This document shows positions 17,960 through 27,479 of a DNA stretch of 64,000 nucleotides, one piece after another. The notes under the pieces were generated by a model. The model was given only the letters and a program-made list of their open reading frames with translations, was not told the origin of the DNA and made no database searches. Within the stretch, counting starts at the first letter, position 1. Each line of letters starts with the position of its first letter. Both the position numbers and the translations under genes were made by a program. This DNA is from Pseudomonas poae. GTDB lineage: Bacteria; Pseudomonadota; Gammaproteobacteria; Pseudomonadales; Pseudomonadaceae. Location of the stretch: the NCBI GenBank assembly GCA_004000515.1, contig CP034537.1, forward strand, positions 6,407,501 to 6,471,500. The letters run 5' to 3'.

Positions 17960-18874
17960 ATGACTCATAAGAAAGATACCGTGCCCCTACCCGAAGACCT
18001 GCGGGTGTTCTTGACCGTGATCCGCAAGGCCGGCTTCGCGGCGGCCGCCGATGAGCTGGGATTGTCGCCAGCGTATGTCAGCAAGCGCATCCAGATCCTC
18101 GAAACCACCCTGGCCACCCGCCTGCTGCACCGCACCAGCCGGCGCATCGCCCTCACCGAAGACGGTGAACGGGTGCAGCGCTGGGCCGTGCGCATCCTCG
18201 AAGACTTCCAGCAACTGTCCGATGAGCTCACCGATGCCCACGACAGCCCGCGCGGCCACTTGCACCTGTGCAGCAGCTTCGGCTTCGGGCGCAACCATGT
18301 GGCGCCTGCCGTGTCGCTACTGGCAGAACAATACCCGGACCTGGAAATCCGCCTGGATCTGTTCGACCGCGTGGTGGATATCGTCAGCGAAGGGTTCGAC
18401 CTGGAGATCCGTGTGGGCGATGACATCCCCGGCCAACACATCGGTCGACAGTTGGTGAGCAACCGCCGAGTGTTGTGTGCCGCGCCCACGTATCTGCAGC
18501 GCCGGGGCGCGCCGCAACACCTGAGCGACCTGGAGCAACACGACTGCCTGGTAATCAAGGAACGTGACAACGCGTTTGGCATCTGGAACCTGGAGCGCGA
18601 AGGCATTCAGGAAAGCGTGCGGGTACGCGGACCGTTGTCGTCCAACAACGGCGAGATCGTATTGCAGTGGGCATTGGATGGGCGCGGCGTGTTACTACGT
18701 TCGATGTGGGATGTGAAACCACTGCTGGAGCAAGGCAAGCTGGTTCAGGTACTGCACGACTACACCCAGAGCGCCAACGTGTGGGCGGTGTACCCGACAC
18801 GGTTGGCGTATTCCGGGAAGCTGCGGGCGTGTGTGGAGTTTTTGCAGGAGCATTTCAAGGGGCTGTCGATCTAG
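17960..18874 (+). CDS. LysR-family regulator, DmlR-like
   Basis: A 304-aa LysR-type regulator. The N-terminal winged helix-turn-helix spans about residues 14-60 (FLTVIRKAGFAAAADELGLS), then the linker helix and the two-lobed effector domain. The segment LLHRTSRRIALTEDGERVQR and the effector part RGHLHLCSSFGFGRNHVAPA resemble DmlR, which activates D-malate use in E. coli. The start at 17960 is the ATG overlapping the end of GCTTCTG; upstream codons are non-coding. It is between dctA and the leuCD-type genes, so a role in C4/C5 hydroxy-acid use is a fair guess. The effector is unknown. Confidence 0.85.
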   Translation: MTHKKDTVPLPEDLRVFLTVIRKAGFAAAADELGLSPAYVSKRIQILETTLATRLLHRTSRRIALTEDGERVQRWAVRILEDFQQLSDELTDAHDSPRGHLHLCSSFGFGRNHVAPAVSLLAEQYPDLEIRLDLFDRVVDIVSEGFDLEIRVGDDIPGQHIGRQLVSNRRVLCAAPTYLQRRGAPQHLSDLEQHDCLVIKERDNAFGIWNLEREGIQESVRVRGPLSSNNGEIVLQWALDGRGVLLRSMWDVKPLLEQGKLVQVLHDYTQSANVWAVYPTRLAYSGKLRACVEFLQEHFKGLSI

Positions 18875-18905
18875 CCTCCGCTCCAGACTTGAGAATCCAA
18901 TCCCC

Positions 18906-18994
18906 TGTGGGAGCTGGCTTGCCTGCGATAGCGGTATATCAGTGACGGTTGAGGGAGCTTACCCACCGCTATCGCAGGCAAGCCAGCTCCCACA
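18906..18994. repeat. REPIN (inverted REP pair)
   Basis: tgtgggagctggcttgcctg and its inverted partner caggcaagccagctcccaca, about 50 bp apart, both with the gcgatagcgg extension. It lies between the convergent LysR and leuD genes. Confidence 0.9.
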
Positions 18995-19011
18995 TTTTGA
19001 ACCGAGGAGTG

Positions 19012-19626
19012 TCAGCTGAGCCAGGGGTTGGCTTGCAGGTGCTGACGCTCGAACGCCTTGATCTGCTCACTGCGCTGCAACGTGCTGCCAATCGCATCCA
19101 GTCCCAGCAATAGCGCAGTCTTGCGCAGGGTGTCGATCTGGAAAGGGATCACCTCGCCATTCGCCAAACCAATCTCCTGCGCTTGCAAGTCCACACTGAT
19201 CTGCGCCTGCTCCGGCTGGCCCACGGTCTGCCCCAGTTTCTGCAACACCGCCTCTTCCAACGTAATCAACAACACGCCATTGCGCTGGCAATTGTCATAG
19301 AAAATCCCGGCAAAGCTGCTGCCGATCAGCGCGCGAATACCCATCTGTTTCAGGCCCCACACCGCATGCTCGCGACTGGAGCCACAACCAAAGTTCGACC
19401 CCACCACCATAAAGCTAGCGCCCTGCCACGCCGGTTGGTTCAGCACGAATTCAGGGTTGGGTTCACCGTTGGGCAAAAAGCGCAGGTCGAAGAACAACCC
19501 GCGGTCCAGGCCGTTGCGGTCGATGCCCTTGAGAAACTGCTTGGGCATGATCACGTCGGTGTCGATATTCGCTGCCAGCATCGGTGCGGCTTTGCCGGTG
19601 ACCAGGGTGAAGGGTTGCAGGCTCAT
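19012..19626 (-). CDS. leuD: 3-isopropylmalate dehydratase-type small subunit (LeuD paralogue)
   Basis: A 204-aa small subunit of an aconitase-superfamily hydro-lyase, with the swivel-domain landmarks NIDTDVIMPKQFLKGIDRNG and GSNFGCGSSREHAVWGLKQM. Length agrees with LeuD (about 200 aa). Its ATG overlaps the stop of the large-subunit gene by four bases (ATGA), so the two are made as a complex. No leuB or other leucine gene is near. The neighbours are DctA and a DmlR-like regulator, so the pair may act on another substrate, for example maleate/D-malate or citramalate. Both reactions are known for LeuCD-type enzymes. It could still be isopropylmalate isomerase. Confidence 0.85.
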   Translation of the reverse strand: MSLQPFTLVTGKAAPMLAANIDTDVIMPKQFLKGIDRNGLDRGLFFDLRFLPNGEPNPEFVLNQPAWQGASFMVVGSNFGCGSSREHAVWGLKQMGIRALIGSSFAGIFYDNCQRNGVLLITLEEAVLQKLGQTVGQPEQAQISVDLQAQEIGLANGEVIPFQIDTLRKTALLLGLDAIGSTLQRSEQIKAFERQHLQANPWLS

Positions 19627-21053
19627 GGGCGCTCTCCAAAAAGGCGGATGTCAGTCAGGCGGCCGGTGATGGCGGCGGCGGCAACCATGGCCGGGCTCAT
19701 CAGGTGGTGCGTGCCCCTGCGCCCTGGCGGCCTTCGAAGTTGCGGTTGGTGCTGGAGGCACAGCGGTCGCCGGGGGCCAGCACGTCGTCGTTCATCGCCA
19801 GGCACATCGAGCAGCCCGACTGGCGCCATTCAAACCCTGCGTCGATAAAGATCGCCGCCAGCCCTTCGGCCTCAGCCTGGTCACGGACTTCGGTGGAGCC
19901 CGGCACGATCATCGCCCGCACGTGCTCGGCGACGTGTTTGCCACGCACCACGCTGGCCGCGTCGCGCAAGTCTTCGATGCGCGCGTTGGTGCAGGAGCCG
20001 ATAAACGCATGGCTGATGACGATGTCGCTCAGCGGCATGCCGGCTTCCAGGCCCATATAGGTAAGGGCGCGGCGCATGTCCTGGCGCAGGATCAGGTCGC
20101 TGATGTCTTGCGGGTCGGGCACGCGGGCGCCGATGGGGCGGCCTGGTCGGGGCTGGTGCCCCAGGTGACCATAGGTTCAAGGGTCGTCGCGTCGAGCTGC
20201 ACTTCCTGGTCGAACACCGCACCGGCATCCGAATGCAAGTGGCGCCAGCCCAGCAACGCCTGCTCCCACAACTCGCCCTTGGGTGCACGGGGTTTGCCTT
20301 TGAGGTAGGCGAAGACCTTGTCATCCGGCGCCATGAACGCGCCGCGTGCACCGGCCTCCACCGCCATGTTGCAGATGGTCATGCGCGCCTCGACGCTGAG
20401 CGCATCGATGGTGGCACCGCAAAACTCGATGGCATAACCGGTGGCACCCGAGGCGCCGATCTTGCCGATCAGCGCCATAATCACGTCCTTGGACGTGAGG
20501 CCTGGGGCCAACACACCGTGCACCGTCACGCGCATGGTTTTCAGGCGCCTATACACAAGGGTCTGAGAAGCCAGCAGGTGTTCGATTTCCGACGTGCCGA
20601 TGCCAAACCCAAATGCGCCCAAAGCGCCGTAGGTGGTGGTGTGGCTGTCACCGGCGGCGATCACCATGCCCGGCAGGATAAAACCCTGCTCCGGGGCAAT
20701 CACGTGTTCGATGCCTTGGCGCTTGTCGAGGATATCCAGCAGTTCGATGCCGAAGTCCCGGCAGTTCTCCGCCAGGTACGACACCTGTCGCGCCCGCCTG
20801 CGTCGGGCATTGCAGCGATGCGCTTGGGGGTGGTGGGGTTCACATGATCAACCACCGCCAGTGCCGTGCCTGGGCGCCATACGCCACGGCCGGCCTCGCG
20901 CAAGCCACTGAACGCCTGCGGGCTGGTGTATTCGTTGATCACCTGGCGGTCTATATAAAGAAGCACATGCCCCTGGTCATCCAGAGTGCACACCGTGTGG
21001 GAATCGATGTGCTTGTCGTAGAGGGTTCTGGCGGGGATTTTCTGCGGGTTCAT
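19623..21053 (-). CDS. leuC: 3-isopropylmalate dehydratase-type large subunit (LeuC paralogue; three frameshifts)
   Basis: Large [4Fe-4S] subunit of the LeuCD-type hydro-lyase, about 477 aa after correction. Conserved blocks are all present but spread over frames: [61 protein letters not shown], and [10 protein letters not shown], which with SCTN supplies the cluster cysteines, then [11 protein letters not shown]. Frame breaks lie at 20793-20795 (CCC, one short), 20135-20138 (GGGG, one short) and 19706-19707 (GG, one short). Three losses of the same kind in one gene, with full conservation on both sides, argue for sequence error. It ends in ATGA overlap with leuD. Function as for the small subunit. 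Confidence 0.85.
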
Positions 21054-21327
21054 TGTTGTAGGCGCTCACTCAACGGTATGCCCCCATCCTACGCAGACGT
21101 CCCCTGCCATCAATGGCGCTTGGGTGATGGCTTGGAACATGTTTCGTGTTCGATCAGGGCTTCCAAATCGCGGAACTGTGAACCTGAAACATTTGCTTTC
21201 ATCTCCGCGTTAGGGTTTTGCGATTCTCATCCGTCTTAACTTAGATACAGCCCGTCGCGTCAGCAAAAGCTACGACCGGCCTTTTCCGGGCCTCCATTGC
21301 CCCCCTCCGATCAAGACCCGCATTCAC
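21054..21327. other. intergenic divergent promoter region
   Basis: A 274-bp stretch between the divergent leuC-type and PepSY genes. I see no gene. A weak Fur-like half (gcgATTCTCATccg at about 21218-21231) is the only regulatory hint for the metal operon. Confidence 0.3.
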
Positions 21328-22529
21328 ATGTCGAAGAAGTCACGCTCAAAACTCTGGTTTCTCGTACATAGCTGGCTGGCATTGCCCGTCTGGTTCTTTG
21401 TACTGATCGTCTGTTTCACCGGCACGCTGGCGGTGGTCAGCCAGGAAATCGTCTGGCTGGCCAACCCGGATATCCGGGCCAGCAAGCCCTCGGAGGATGC
21501 CGAACCGCTGAGCTTTGAACAGGTGATCGACGCCATCAAGCGCGAAGACCCCAAAGTGATCGTGCGGTCAATCAGTCGGCCCGACGAATCGCATTTCGCG
21601 TTGACCGTACGCCTCACCTACCCGGATGGGCGCGCAGTGGCGGCCTATGTCAGCCCTTACACTGGCGCCATCCAGGGCATCAGCCCCTCGTTCGACTTCC
21701 AGCAATTCACCCGCGCCCTCCATGGCTGGTGGCTAGTGCCATTCACCAATGGCTACAGCTGGGGCTGGTACCTGGTGTCGCTGTTGGGCCTGCCGATGCT
21801 GGCCTCGCTGGTTACCGGGTTGGTGGTGTACAAGCGTTTCTGGAAGGGTTTTCTCAAGCCAACCCTGCGCATTCGCCATGGCGCGCGGATTTTCTGGGGC
21901 GACTTCCACCGCCTGAGCGGTATCTGGTCGATCTGGTTTATCGCCGTGATCTCCATCACCGGCACTTGGTTCCTGATCCAGGCGATCCTGGGGGATAACC
22001 AGATTTCGATTTCCAGCGAGCCCGTCGTGCCGGTGGTTGCCCGGGAAAAAGTCCCCCTGTCGGCGCCTGGCGTACCGGCACCGATGATCGGTCTGGATGA
22101 GGCAATTGAAATTGCCACCCAACGCATTCCCGGGCTCGAGGCCAGTTTCGTGACCCTGCCCTCAATGCCTACAGCCACCTGCAGATTGGCGGCCGGGGCT
22201 GGTACCCGCTGATGTTCCAAACGGCGCAGCTCAACCCGTATGACGGCGAAATCGCGGTCTCGCACATGCTCTCCGATCGCACCGCCCTGGAGTTCGTCAC
22301 TGAGTCCATGCGTCCGCTGCACACCGGCGACTTCGGTGGCATCTGGATCAAACTGATCTGGGCGTTCTTCGGCCTGATCCTGAGCATGATGGTATTGAGT
22401 GGGCTGCTGATCTGGACCAAACGCACCGCCCTGGCCAGCCTCAATGCGCTCAAACGCAGCAACAAGGCACCCCGCGAACCCGCCCCCACCCCTGCCTTGC
22501 AGGCTGAAACCACGGAGGGCACCCGATGA
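21328..22529 (+). CDS. PepSY-associated TM helix protein (frameshifted)
   Basis: About 400 aa with four membrane segments (near residues 11-33, 145-165, 200-225 and the C-terminal WAFFGLILSMMVLSGLLIW). Between them lie large periplasmic PepSY domains. HSWLALP, HGWWLVPFTNGY and GDFHRLSGIWSIWF carry the conserved histidines that suggest haem or metal redox activity. Proteins of this family (PiuB, FegB type) accompany TonB receptors and reduce imported ferric chelates. The frame breaks at CCC 22159-22161; one more C gives VTLPLNAYSHLQIGG and joins the parts. First gene of an operon: its stop overlaps the next start (ATGA). Confidence 0.82.
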
Positions 22530-23063
22530 GCAAGGTCGCCGCTGCTGCACCGCCTACGCCACTGCGGGCCTTTTGGCTCAAATGGCGGTTTCACATCAAT
22601 ATCCTGCTGTTGCTGATACCGCTGGGGTTCATGCCCAAGTACTTTGCCGATGCTGCACTGTTTCGCGGCGATACCGGCATCGGTGAACGGGTGGCCGGCC
22701 AAGTGCAGGTCGGCCCTTGGAGCCTGACCCTCGCCGAGTTTCGCAATGAAGGCCCAACCCCGACCCGGCCGGCCCGATGAAATTCTTCAACGCCGCCCTG
22801 TGCGACACCTGCGCCGATCAGGTCAAGGCCACTTACCTGCGTATCGGCAAACCCCGCAGCCTGCGGGCCGCCGGGGTGATCTTCTTCGGCACGCCTTACC
22901 GCATGGGGCTGCCCTGCCGGTGCCGGAGCGCACGCCTGCCGACGCCGAACTGTGGGTCACCATGGAAGGCTGGGACGGCACCATGCACCAGGGTTCCATC
23001 CCGCTGAGCCAGGCCTCGCCTGCCACTATTGCCTGGCTGAACAAGCAAGGAGTTAAACCATGA
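22526..23063 (+). CDS. membrane-anchored protein of metal-uptake operon, unknown (two frameshifts)
   Basis: About 179 aa after repair. One membrane helix lies near residues 23-43 (FHINILLLLIPLGFMPKYF), followed by a periplasmic domain. Frame one ends after FRNEGPTP; a missing C in 22758-22761 leads to DPAGPMKFFNAALCDTCADQ. A missing G in 22905-22908 leads to MGAALPVPERTPADAELWVT and the end at 23063. The CDTC pair could bind metal or be redox-active. ATGA overlaps at both ends tie it to the PepSY gene and the next small gene. I do not recognise a characterised family. Confidence 0.65.
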
Positions 23064-23389
23064 CTTTGATGCGCCTGACTCGCGCCTGCGGCGCCCTGTT
23101 GATGTATGCCGGTTTCAGCACCGTCGCCCTGGCCCACAACCCGATGTGCGAATGCAAGGAAATCGCCGGCGAGCAAATCCAGTGCACCGGCGGTTTTTCC
23201 GACGGCAGCGGCGCTCCCGGCGTGACCCTGGACGTGATCGGCTACGACGAAACCATCCTGGTGCCCGGCAAGCTTGGCCAGGACTCGACCCTGACCTTCA
23301 AGAAGCCCGCCGCCGAGTTCTACGTGCTGTTCGATGCGGGCCCCGGCCACGTGGTGGAAATCGACCAAGCGGACATCCAGCCGCAATGA
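23060..23389 (+). CDS. small periplasmic protein of metal-uptake operon
   Basis: A 109-aa exported protein. The signal peptide ends at about VALA-HNP (residue 25). The mature N terminus begins with a histidine and a cysteine-rich motif (HNPMCECKE and QIQCTGGF), an attractive metal or haem ligand set. It continues as a compact beta-sandwich-like domain (GVTLDVIGYDETILVPGKLG, FYVLFDAGPGHVVEID) resembling carboxypeptidase-regulatory/DUF4198-like metal-associated domains. Start and stop overlap both neighbours by four bases. Role: perhaps a periplasmic metal-binding partner of the ABC transporter; this is inference. Confidence 0.7.
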   Translation: MTLMRLTRACGALLMYAGFSTVALAHNPMCECKEIAGEQIQCTGGFSDGSGAPGVTLDVIGYDETILVPGKLGQDSTLTFKKPAAEFYVLFDAGPGHVVEIDQADIQPQ

Positions 23390-23946
23390 GTACCACACAG
23401 GTTGTACGCCCCGCAGGTGCCGGTCACGAAACCCTCTACGTCCTGCTGCTGTGCCTGATCATCCTCGCGGTGGCAGGCTCGGTGATTGCGCTGCACGGTG
23501 AATCCCAGGAGGTCGTCGCCGTGCCCAGCCATCAGTTGGACGCCCGCCGCGACCTCAGCGCCGCCGAGCAAGGCATCTACGCGGACCTGCGGGTGACCCT
23601 CGATGAGATCCAGTTGTTGCAACAGGAACACAGCACCCTGCCAACCCCTGAACAGCTGGCCGAAGAAGGCTTTGCGCCGTTCGCTCAGGACGCCAGCTCG
23701 GTGAGCCGTGGCAATCACCGCTGGCAGACCCTGGAACCTTCGGCCTACCTGGGCTTGAGCCAGGTCCCCAGCACCAGCGGTTCGCTGCTGATGCGGGTGC
23801 ACGGCGCCGAACCCGACATCTGGCTCAACCGCAGCGCCAACCTGGCCGCCCCTTCCGACCTCTCCGACCAGGCGCTCATCGCAGCCGGCTGGCAACAGGT
23901 GGTCACGCAATTCGATGCCGGCGTGACCCGCCAGCACCGTCACTGA
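23386..23946 (+). CDS. single-pass membrane protein, DUF6162-like
   Basis: A 186-aa protein with one N-terminal membrane anchor (about residues 16-36, LYVLLLCLIILAVAGSVIAL) and a periplasmic domain. An acidic/helical part (LSAAEQGIYADLRVTLDEIQ) is followed by a segment containing NHRWQTLEPSAYLGLS and LMRVHGAEPDIWLN. The start at 23386 overlaps the previous stop. I believe RefSeq calls proteins of this kind DUF6162, found next to metal ABC transporters in Pseudomonas. The assignment is from memory and not certain. Function unknown. Confidence 0.65.
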   Translation: MSTTQVVRPAGAGHETLYVLLLCLIILAVAGSVIALHGESQEVVAVPSHQLDARRDLSAAEQGIYADLRVTLDEIQLLQQEHSTLPTPEQLAEEGFAPFAQDASSVSRGNHRWQTLEPSAYLGLSQVPSTSGSLLMRVHGAEPDIWLNRSANLAAPSDLSDQALIAAGWQQVVTQFDAGVTRQHRH

Positions 23947-23965
23947 ACGAGAAGACCGATTGCCC

Positions 23966-24886
23966 ATGTCTATTTCATCGCCCCTGTCGCGCCTGTTAGT
24001 GGTTGGCCTGTTCAGCCTGATGCTCAGCCCCTTTGCACATGCCGAGGCAGCCAAACGCCTGCGTATCGGTATCACCCTGCACCCTTACTACAGCTACGTG
24101 ACGAATATCGTCGGTGACAAAGCCGACGTCGTGCCGCTGATTCCCGCCGGTTTCAACCCCCACGCCTACGAGCCGCGCGCCGATGACATCAAGCGCATCG
24201 GCGGCCTGGACGTGATCGTACTCAACGGCGTCGGCCATGATGACTTTGCCGACCGCATGATCGCCACCAGCGAGCGCCCGGATATTCCGGTGATCGAAGC
24301 CAACGAAAATGTGCCACTGCTGGCCGCCACCGGTAACGCTGCGCGCGGTGCGGGCAAGGTGGTCAACCCGCACACCTTCCTGTCGATCAGCGCGTCGATT
24401 GCCCAGGTCAACAACATCGCCCGCGAACTGGGCAAGCTCGACCCGGACAATGCCAAGACTTACACCCAGAACGCTCGCGCCTACGTCAAGCGCCTGCGCC
24501 AGATGCGCGCCGACGCCCTGGCCAAGCTGACCAGCGCACCTAACCCGGACCTGCGCGTGGCCACCGTGCACGCGGCCTACGACTACCTGCTGCGCGAATT
24601 CGGCCTGGAAGTCACGGCCGTGGTCGAACCGGCCCACGGTATCGAGCCCAGCCCGAGCCAGTTGAAAAAGACCATCGACGAACTGCGCGCCCTGGATGTG
24701 AAGGTGATCTTCTCGGAGATGGATTTCCCGTCCACCTACGTCGAGACCATCCAGCGAGAATCCGGGGTCAAGTTGTACCCGCTGTCGCATATTTCCTACG
24801 GCGAATACAGCCCTGAGAAGTACGAAGTGGAAATGACCGGCAACCTCAACACCGTGGTCCGGGCGATTCAGGAGTCGGGGGCATGA
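23966..24886 (+). CDS. metal ABC transporter substrate-binding protein (ZnuA/cluster A-I)
   Basis: A 306-aa periplasmic metal-binding protein. The signal peptide ends at about PFAHA-EAAK. The four metal-ligand positions of the family are visible: His in GFNPHAYEP, His in VNPHTFLS, His in TVHAAYDYL and an acidic residue in FSEMDFPSTY. It lacks the long His-rich loop of many zinc-specific ZnuA proteins, so zinc, manganese or iron are all possible. The ATG at 23966 is preferred to the in-frame TTG at 23960. Its stop overlaps the ATPase start (ATGA). A second, divergent binding protein is encoded four genes on. Confidence 0.88.
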   Translation: MSISSPLSRLLVVGLFSLMLSPFAHAEAAKRLRIGITLHPYYSYVTNIVGDKADVVPLIPAGFNPHAYEPRADDIKRIGGLDVIVLNGVGHDDFADRMIATSERPDIPVIEANENVPLLAATGNAARGAGKVVNPHTFLSISASIAQVNNIARELGKLDPDNAKTYTQNARAYVKRLRQMRADALAKLTSAPNPDLRVATVHAAYDYLLREFGLEVTAVVEPAHGIEPSPSQLKKTIDELRALDVKVIFSEMDFPSTYVETIQRESGVKLYPLSHISYGEYSPEKYEVEMTGNLNTVVRAIQESGA

Positions 24887-25627
24887 CGGCTGCAGAACAA
24901 CTGAAAGTGGCCAGCATTGGCCCGACGATCGAATTCGACAAAGTGTCCCTGACCCTGGGCCGCACAGCGATCCTTGAGGCTGTGAGTTTCCAGGTTGAGC
25001 CGGGCAGCATCCATGCGCTGGTAGGCCCCAACGGCGGCGGCAAAGTTCGCTGATCAAGACCCTGCTGGGACAAACACCGCACCAGGGGCAACTGCGCCTG
25101 CAATGGCCGAGCAGCGTAGGCATCATCGGCTATGTGCCCCAGGCCTTGGAGTTTGACCGGGGCTTGCCAATGACCGTGGATGATTTCATGGCTGCGATGT
25201 GCCAGCGGCGTCCGGCGTTTCTCGGCTTGTCCAAACGCTACGCCGGCGCCATTGGTGAGGCGCTTGAGCGGGTTGGCATGCAGGACAAACGCAAGCGGCG
25301 CATGGGCGCGCTGTCGGTGGTGAACGCCAGCGCGTGCTGCTGGCCCAGGGCCTGATCCCGGCACCGCAACTGCTGGTCCTGGATGAACCGATGTCGGCCC
25401 TCGACGAAGCCGGCATCCAGGTGTTCGAACGCCTGCTCAATGACTGGCGCCTGGCGGGCATTACCGTGCTGTGGATCGAACACGACCTGGAAGCCGTGGG
25501 CCGCCTGGCCGACCGTGTCACCGGCCTCAACCGCCGCGTGCTGTTCGACGCCACGCCAAAGGAGGCGCTGACCCCGGACCGCCTGCTGACCCTGTTCTCC
25601 ACCCACCCTCGGAGCGCGGCGCAATGA
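24883..25627 (+). CDS. metal ABC transporter ATP-binding protein (two frameshifts)
   Basis: About 248-aa ATPase that drives metal import. Walker A (GPNGGGK-SS) is cut by a missing A in 25042-25044, which should read GKSSLIKTLLGQ. The signature motif is cut by a missing G in 25316-25317, which should read LSGGERQRVLLAQ. Between them lies the Q-loop region GYVPQALEFDRGLPMTVDDF. Walker B is LLVLDEPMSALDEAG and the switch histidine is in WIEHDLEAVGRLAD. The two breaks fall exactly within the most conserved motifs while everything else is kept, so error is far more likely than decay. ATGA overlaps link it to the genes on both sides. Confidence 0.85.
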
Positions 25628-26523
25628 GTTATGAAGCTTTTCGCTTGATGGTCCAGGGCTGGGCCTCTTCCGGTTATCTGCCGGAAGCGCTGGCCTATGG
25701 CTTTGTGGTCAACGCCCTGCTCGCCGGCCTGCTGATCGGCCCGGTGCTGGGCGGCCTGGGCACGTTGGTGGTAGTCAAGCGCTTTGCGTTTTTCTCCGAA
25801 GCGGTCGGCCATGCCGCACTGACCGGCGTGGCCGTGGGCATTCTGCTGGGCGAACCCTACACCGGGCCGTACGGCGCGCTGTTCGGCTACTGCCTGCTGT
25901 TCGGCATCCTGCTCAATTACTTGCGCAACCGCACGGGACTGGCGCCGGATACCTTGATCGGTGTGTTCCTCTCGGTGTCCCTGGCACTGGGGCGAGCCTG
26001 CTGCTGATCCTGGCGGGCAAGATCAACGTGCATATCCTGGAAAACGTGTTGTTCGGTTCGGTACTGACGGTCAACGGCAATGACCTGCTGGTGCTGGCGA
26101 TTGTCGGCACGCTGGTCATGGCCCTGGCCTTGCCGCTGTACAACCGCATCATGCTCGCCAGCTTCAACCCGCAGTTGGCGGCGGTGCGCGGTGTGGCGGT
26201 GAAGACCCTGGATTACCTGTTCGTGATCCTGGTGACGCTGATCACCGTCGCAGCGGTCAAGGTGATCGGCGCGATCCTGGTGGGCGCATTGCTGGTGATC
26301 CCAGCGGCGGCGGCACGCCTGTTGAGCCAGTCGCTCAAAGGGTTTTTTCTGGGTGTCGGTGGCGATTGCCACCGTCAGCACCTTGTGCGGGATCCTGCTG
26401 CCGATCATCTTCGACCTGCCTATCCCATCCGGTGCCGCGATCATCCTGATGGCCGGTATCGCCTTCGCCCTCGCCGCCATTGCGCGCGGCATCGTGCCCA
26501 GCCTCAAAGGGAATCTTGGATAA
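25624..26523 (+). CDS. metal ABC transporter permease (two frameshifts)
   Basis: ABC-3 family permease, about 299 aa, with eight or so helices. The first frame includes GPVLGGLGTLVVVKRFAFFS and AVGHAALTGVAVGILLG, the conserved ZnuB/MntB block. A missing G at 25989-25992 leads into GASLLLILAGKINVHILENV. Later an extra T in the six-T run 26343-26348 breaks the frame before WVSVAIATVSTLCGILLPII. The end is SLKGNLG with TAA at 26521-26523. The first start overlaps the ATPase stop (ATGA) and the last base overlaps the next ATG. The insertion is one of few in the window that is not a base loss. Confidence 0.85.
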
Positions 26524-27475
26524 TGCGCCCTGTCTTTCGCCCACTGGCCTTGGCCATCGCTTGTTTGATCAGCACCTCGGCGCTGGCTGTGGATGGCTTC
26601 GAGCCCAAGGACTTCAAAGTCAACCAAGGCCTTGGCCATGCCGCCCTGACCAAAACCAAAAAACCGGTGAAAGTGCTGGCCTCGCTGCCGATCACGTATG
26701 GCCTGGCCGAAGTGCTGCTCAAAGGCAGCGATGTACAACTTGAACGCGCGGCACCGGCGAATCTGCCCGGCTCGCGGCAGGTGTCGTACTTCACTGGCCG
26801 TGGCGCACCAGCCCTCAGCAAGCTGGCCGTGGAGGCCGATGCCGCCATCGGCCTGCGCTCGCTGTGGGCGGATGACCCGCTGTACCCGGTGGCGCGACGC
26901 AGCAACATCCGCATCGTCGAAGTTGACGCGGCACGCCCGGTGGACGGGGGTTGCCGGGCATCGCCGTGCAACCAGGCGTCACCGATGGTTTGAACAGCCA
27001 ACCGTGGCAATCAAGCAACAACCTGGGGCGCATGGCCGATGTGCTGGCCGCCGACCTGAGCCGCCTGGCACCCAGCGCCAAGCCGAAGATCGACGCCAAC
27101 CTCGCCGCGCTCAAACAGCGCCTGCTCAAGCTCACCGCCGACAGCGAGGCGCGGCTGGCCAAAGCGGATAACCTCACGGTGGTCAGCCTGAGCGATCACT
27201 TCGCCTACCTGGTCAGCAGCTTGAACCTGGAAGTGGTCGGCACCGATGCACGGCCCGATGCTGATTGGACGGCTGAGGATTTGCAAAAACTCAGCGCGCA
27301 GTTGAAGGACAACGATGTGGCCGTAGTGCTGCATCACCGCCAGCCGAGCGAAGCCGTGAAAGCGGCGGTAACCGCAGGCGGTTCGCAGTTGCTGGTGCTG
27401 AACGTCGACAGCGCGGACCCGGTAGCCGAGCTGGAAACCAATGTGGATCAGGTGATCAAGACGCTCACCCCGTGA
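26523..27475 (+). CDS. second metal ABC substrate-binding protein with degenerate metal site (frameshifted)
   Basis: About 317 aa, exported (signal peptide ending near TSALA-VDGF). The domain is of the same cluster A-I type as the first binding protein (KVLASLPITYGLAEVLLKGS; LTVVSLSDHFAYLVSSLNLE). Key ligands differ, however. The PHxYEP motif is replaced by LPGSRQVSYF and the DPHxW motif by SQPWQSSNNL. Only the third histidine (SDHFAYL) is kept, and LHHRQPSEA offers other histidines. It may bind a metal chelate or pass metal to its partner. The frame breaks at the five-G run 26946-26950; one more G restores VDGGLPGIAVQPG. Last gene of the operon. Confidence 0.75.
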
Positions 27476-27479
27476 TACA

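Noticed and set aside
21218..21231. Fur or Zur box for the metal operon
   Set aside because: Only a weak ATTCTCAT half is present and no GTTATA-type Zur dyad was found, so no metal regulator can be named.
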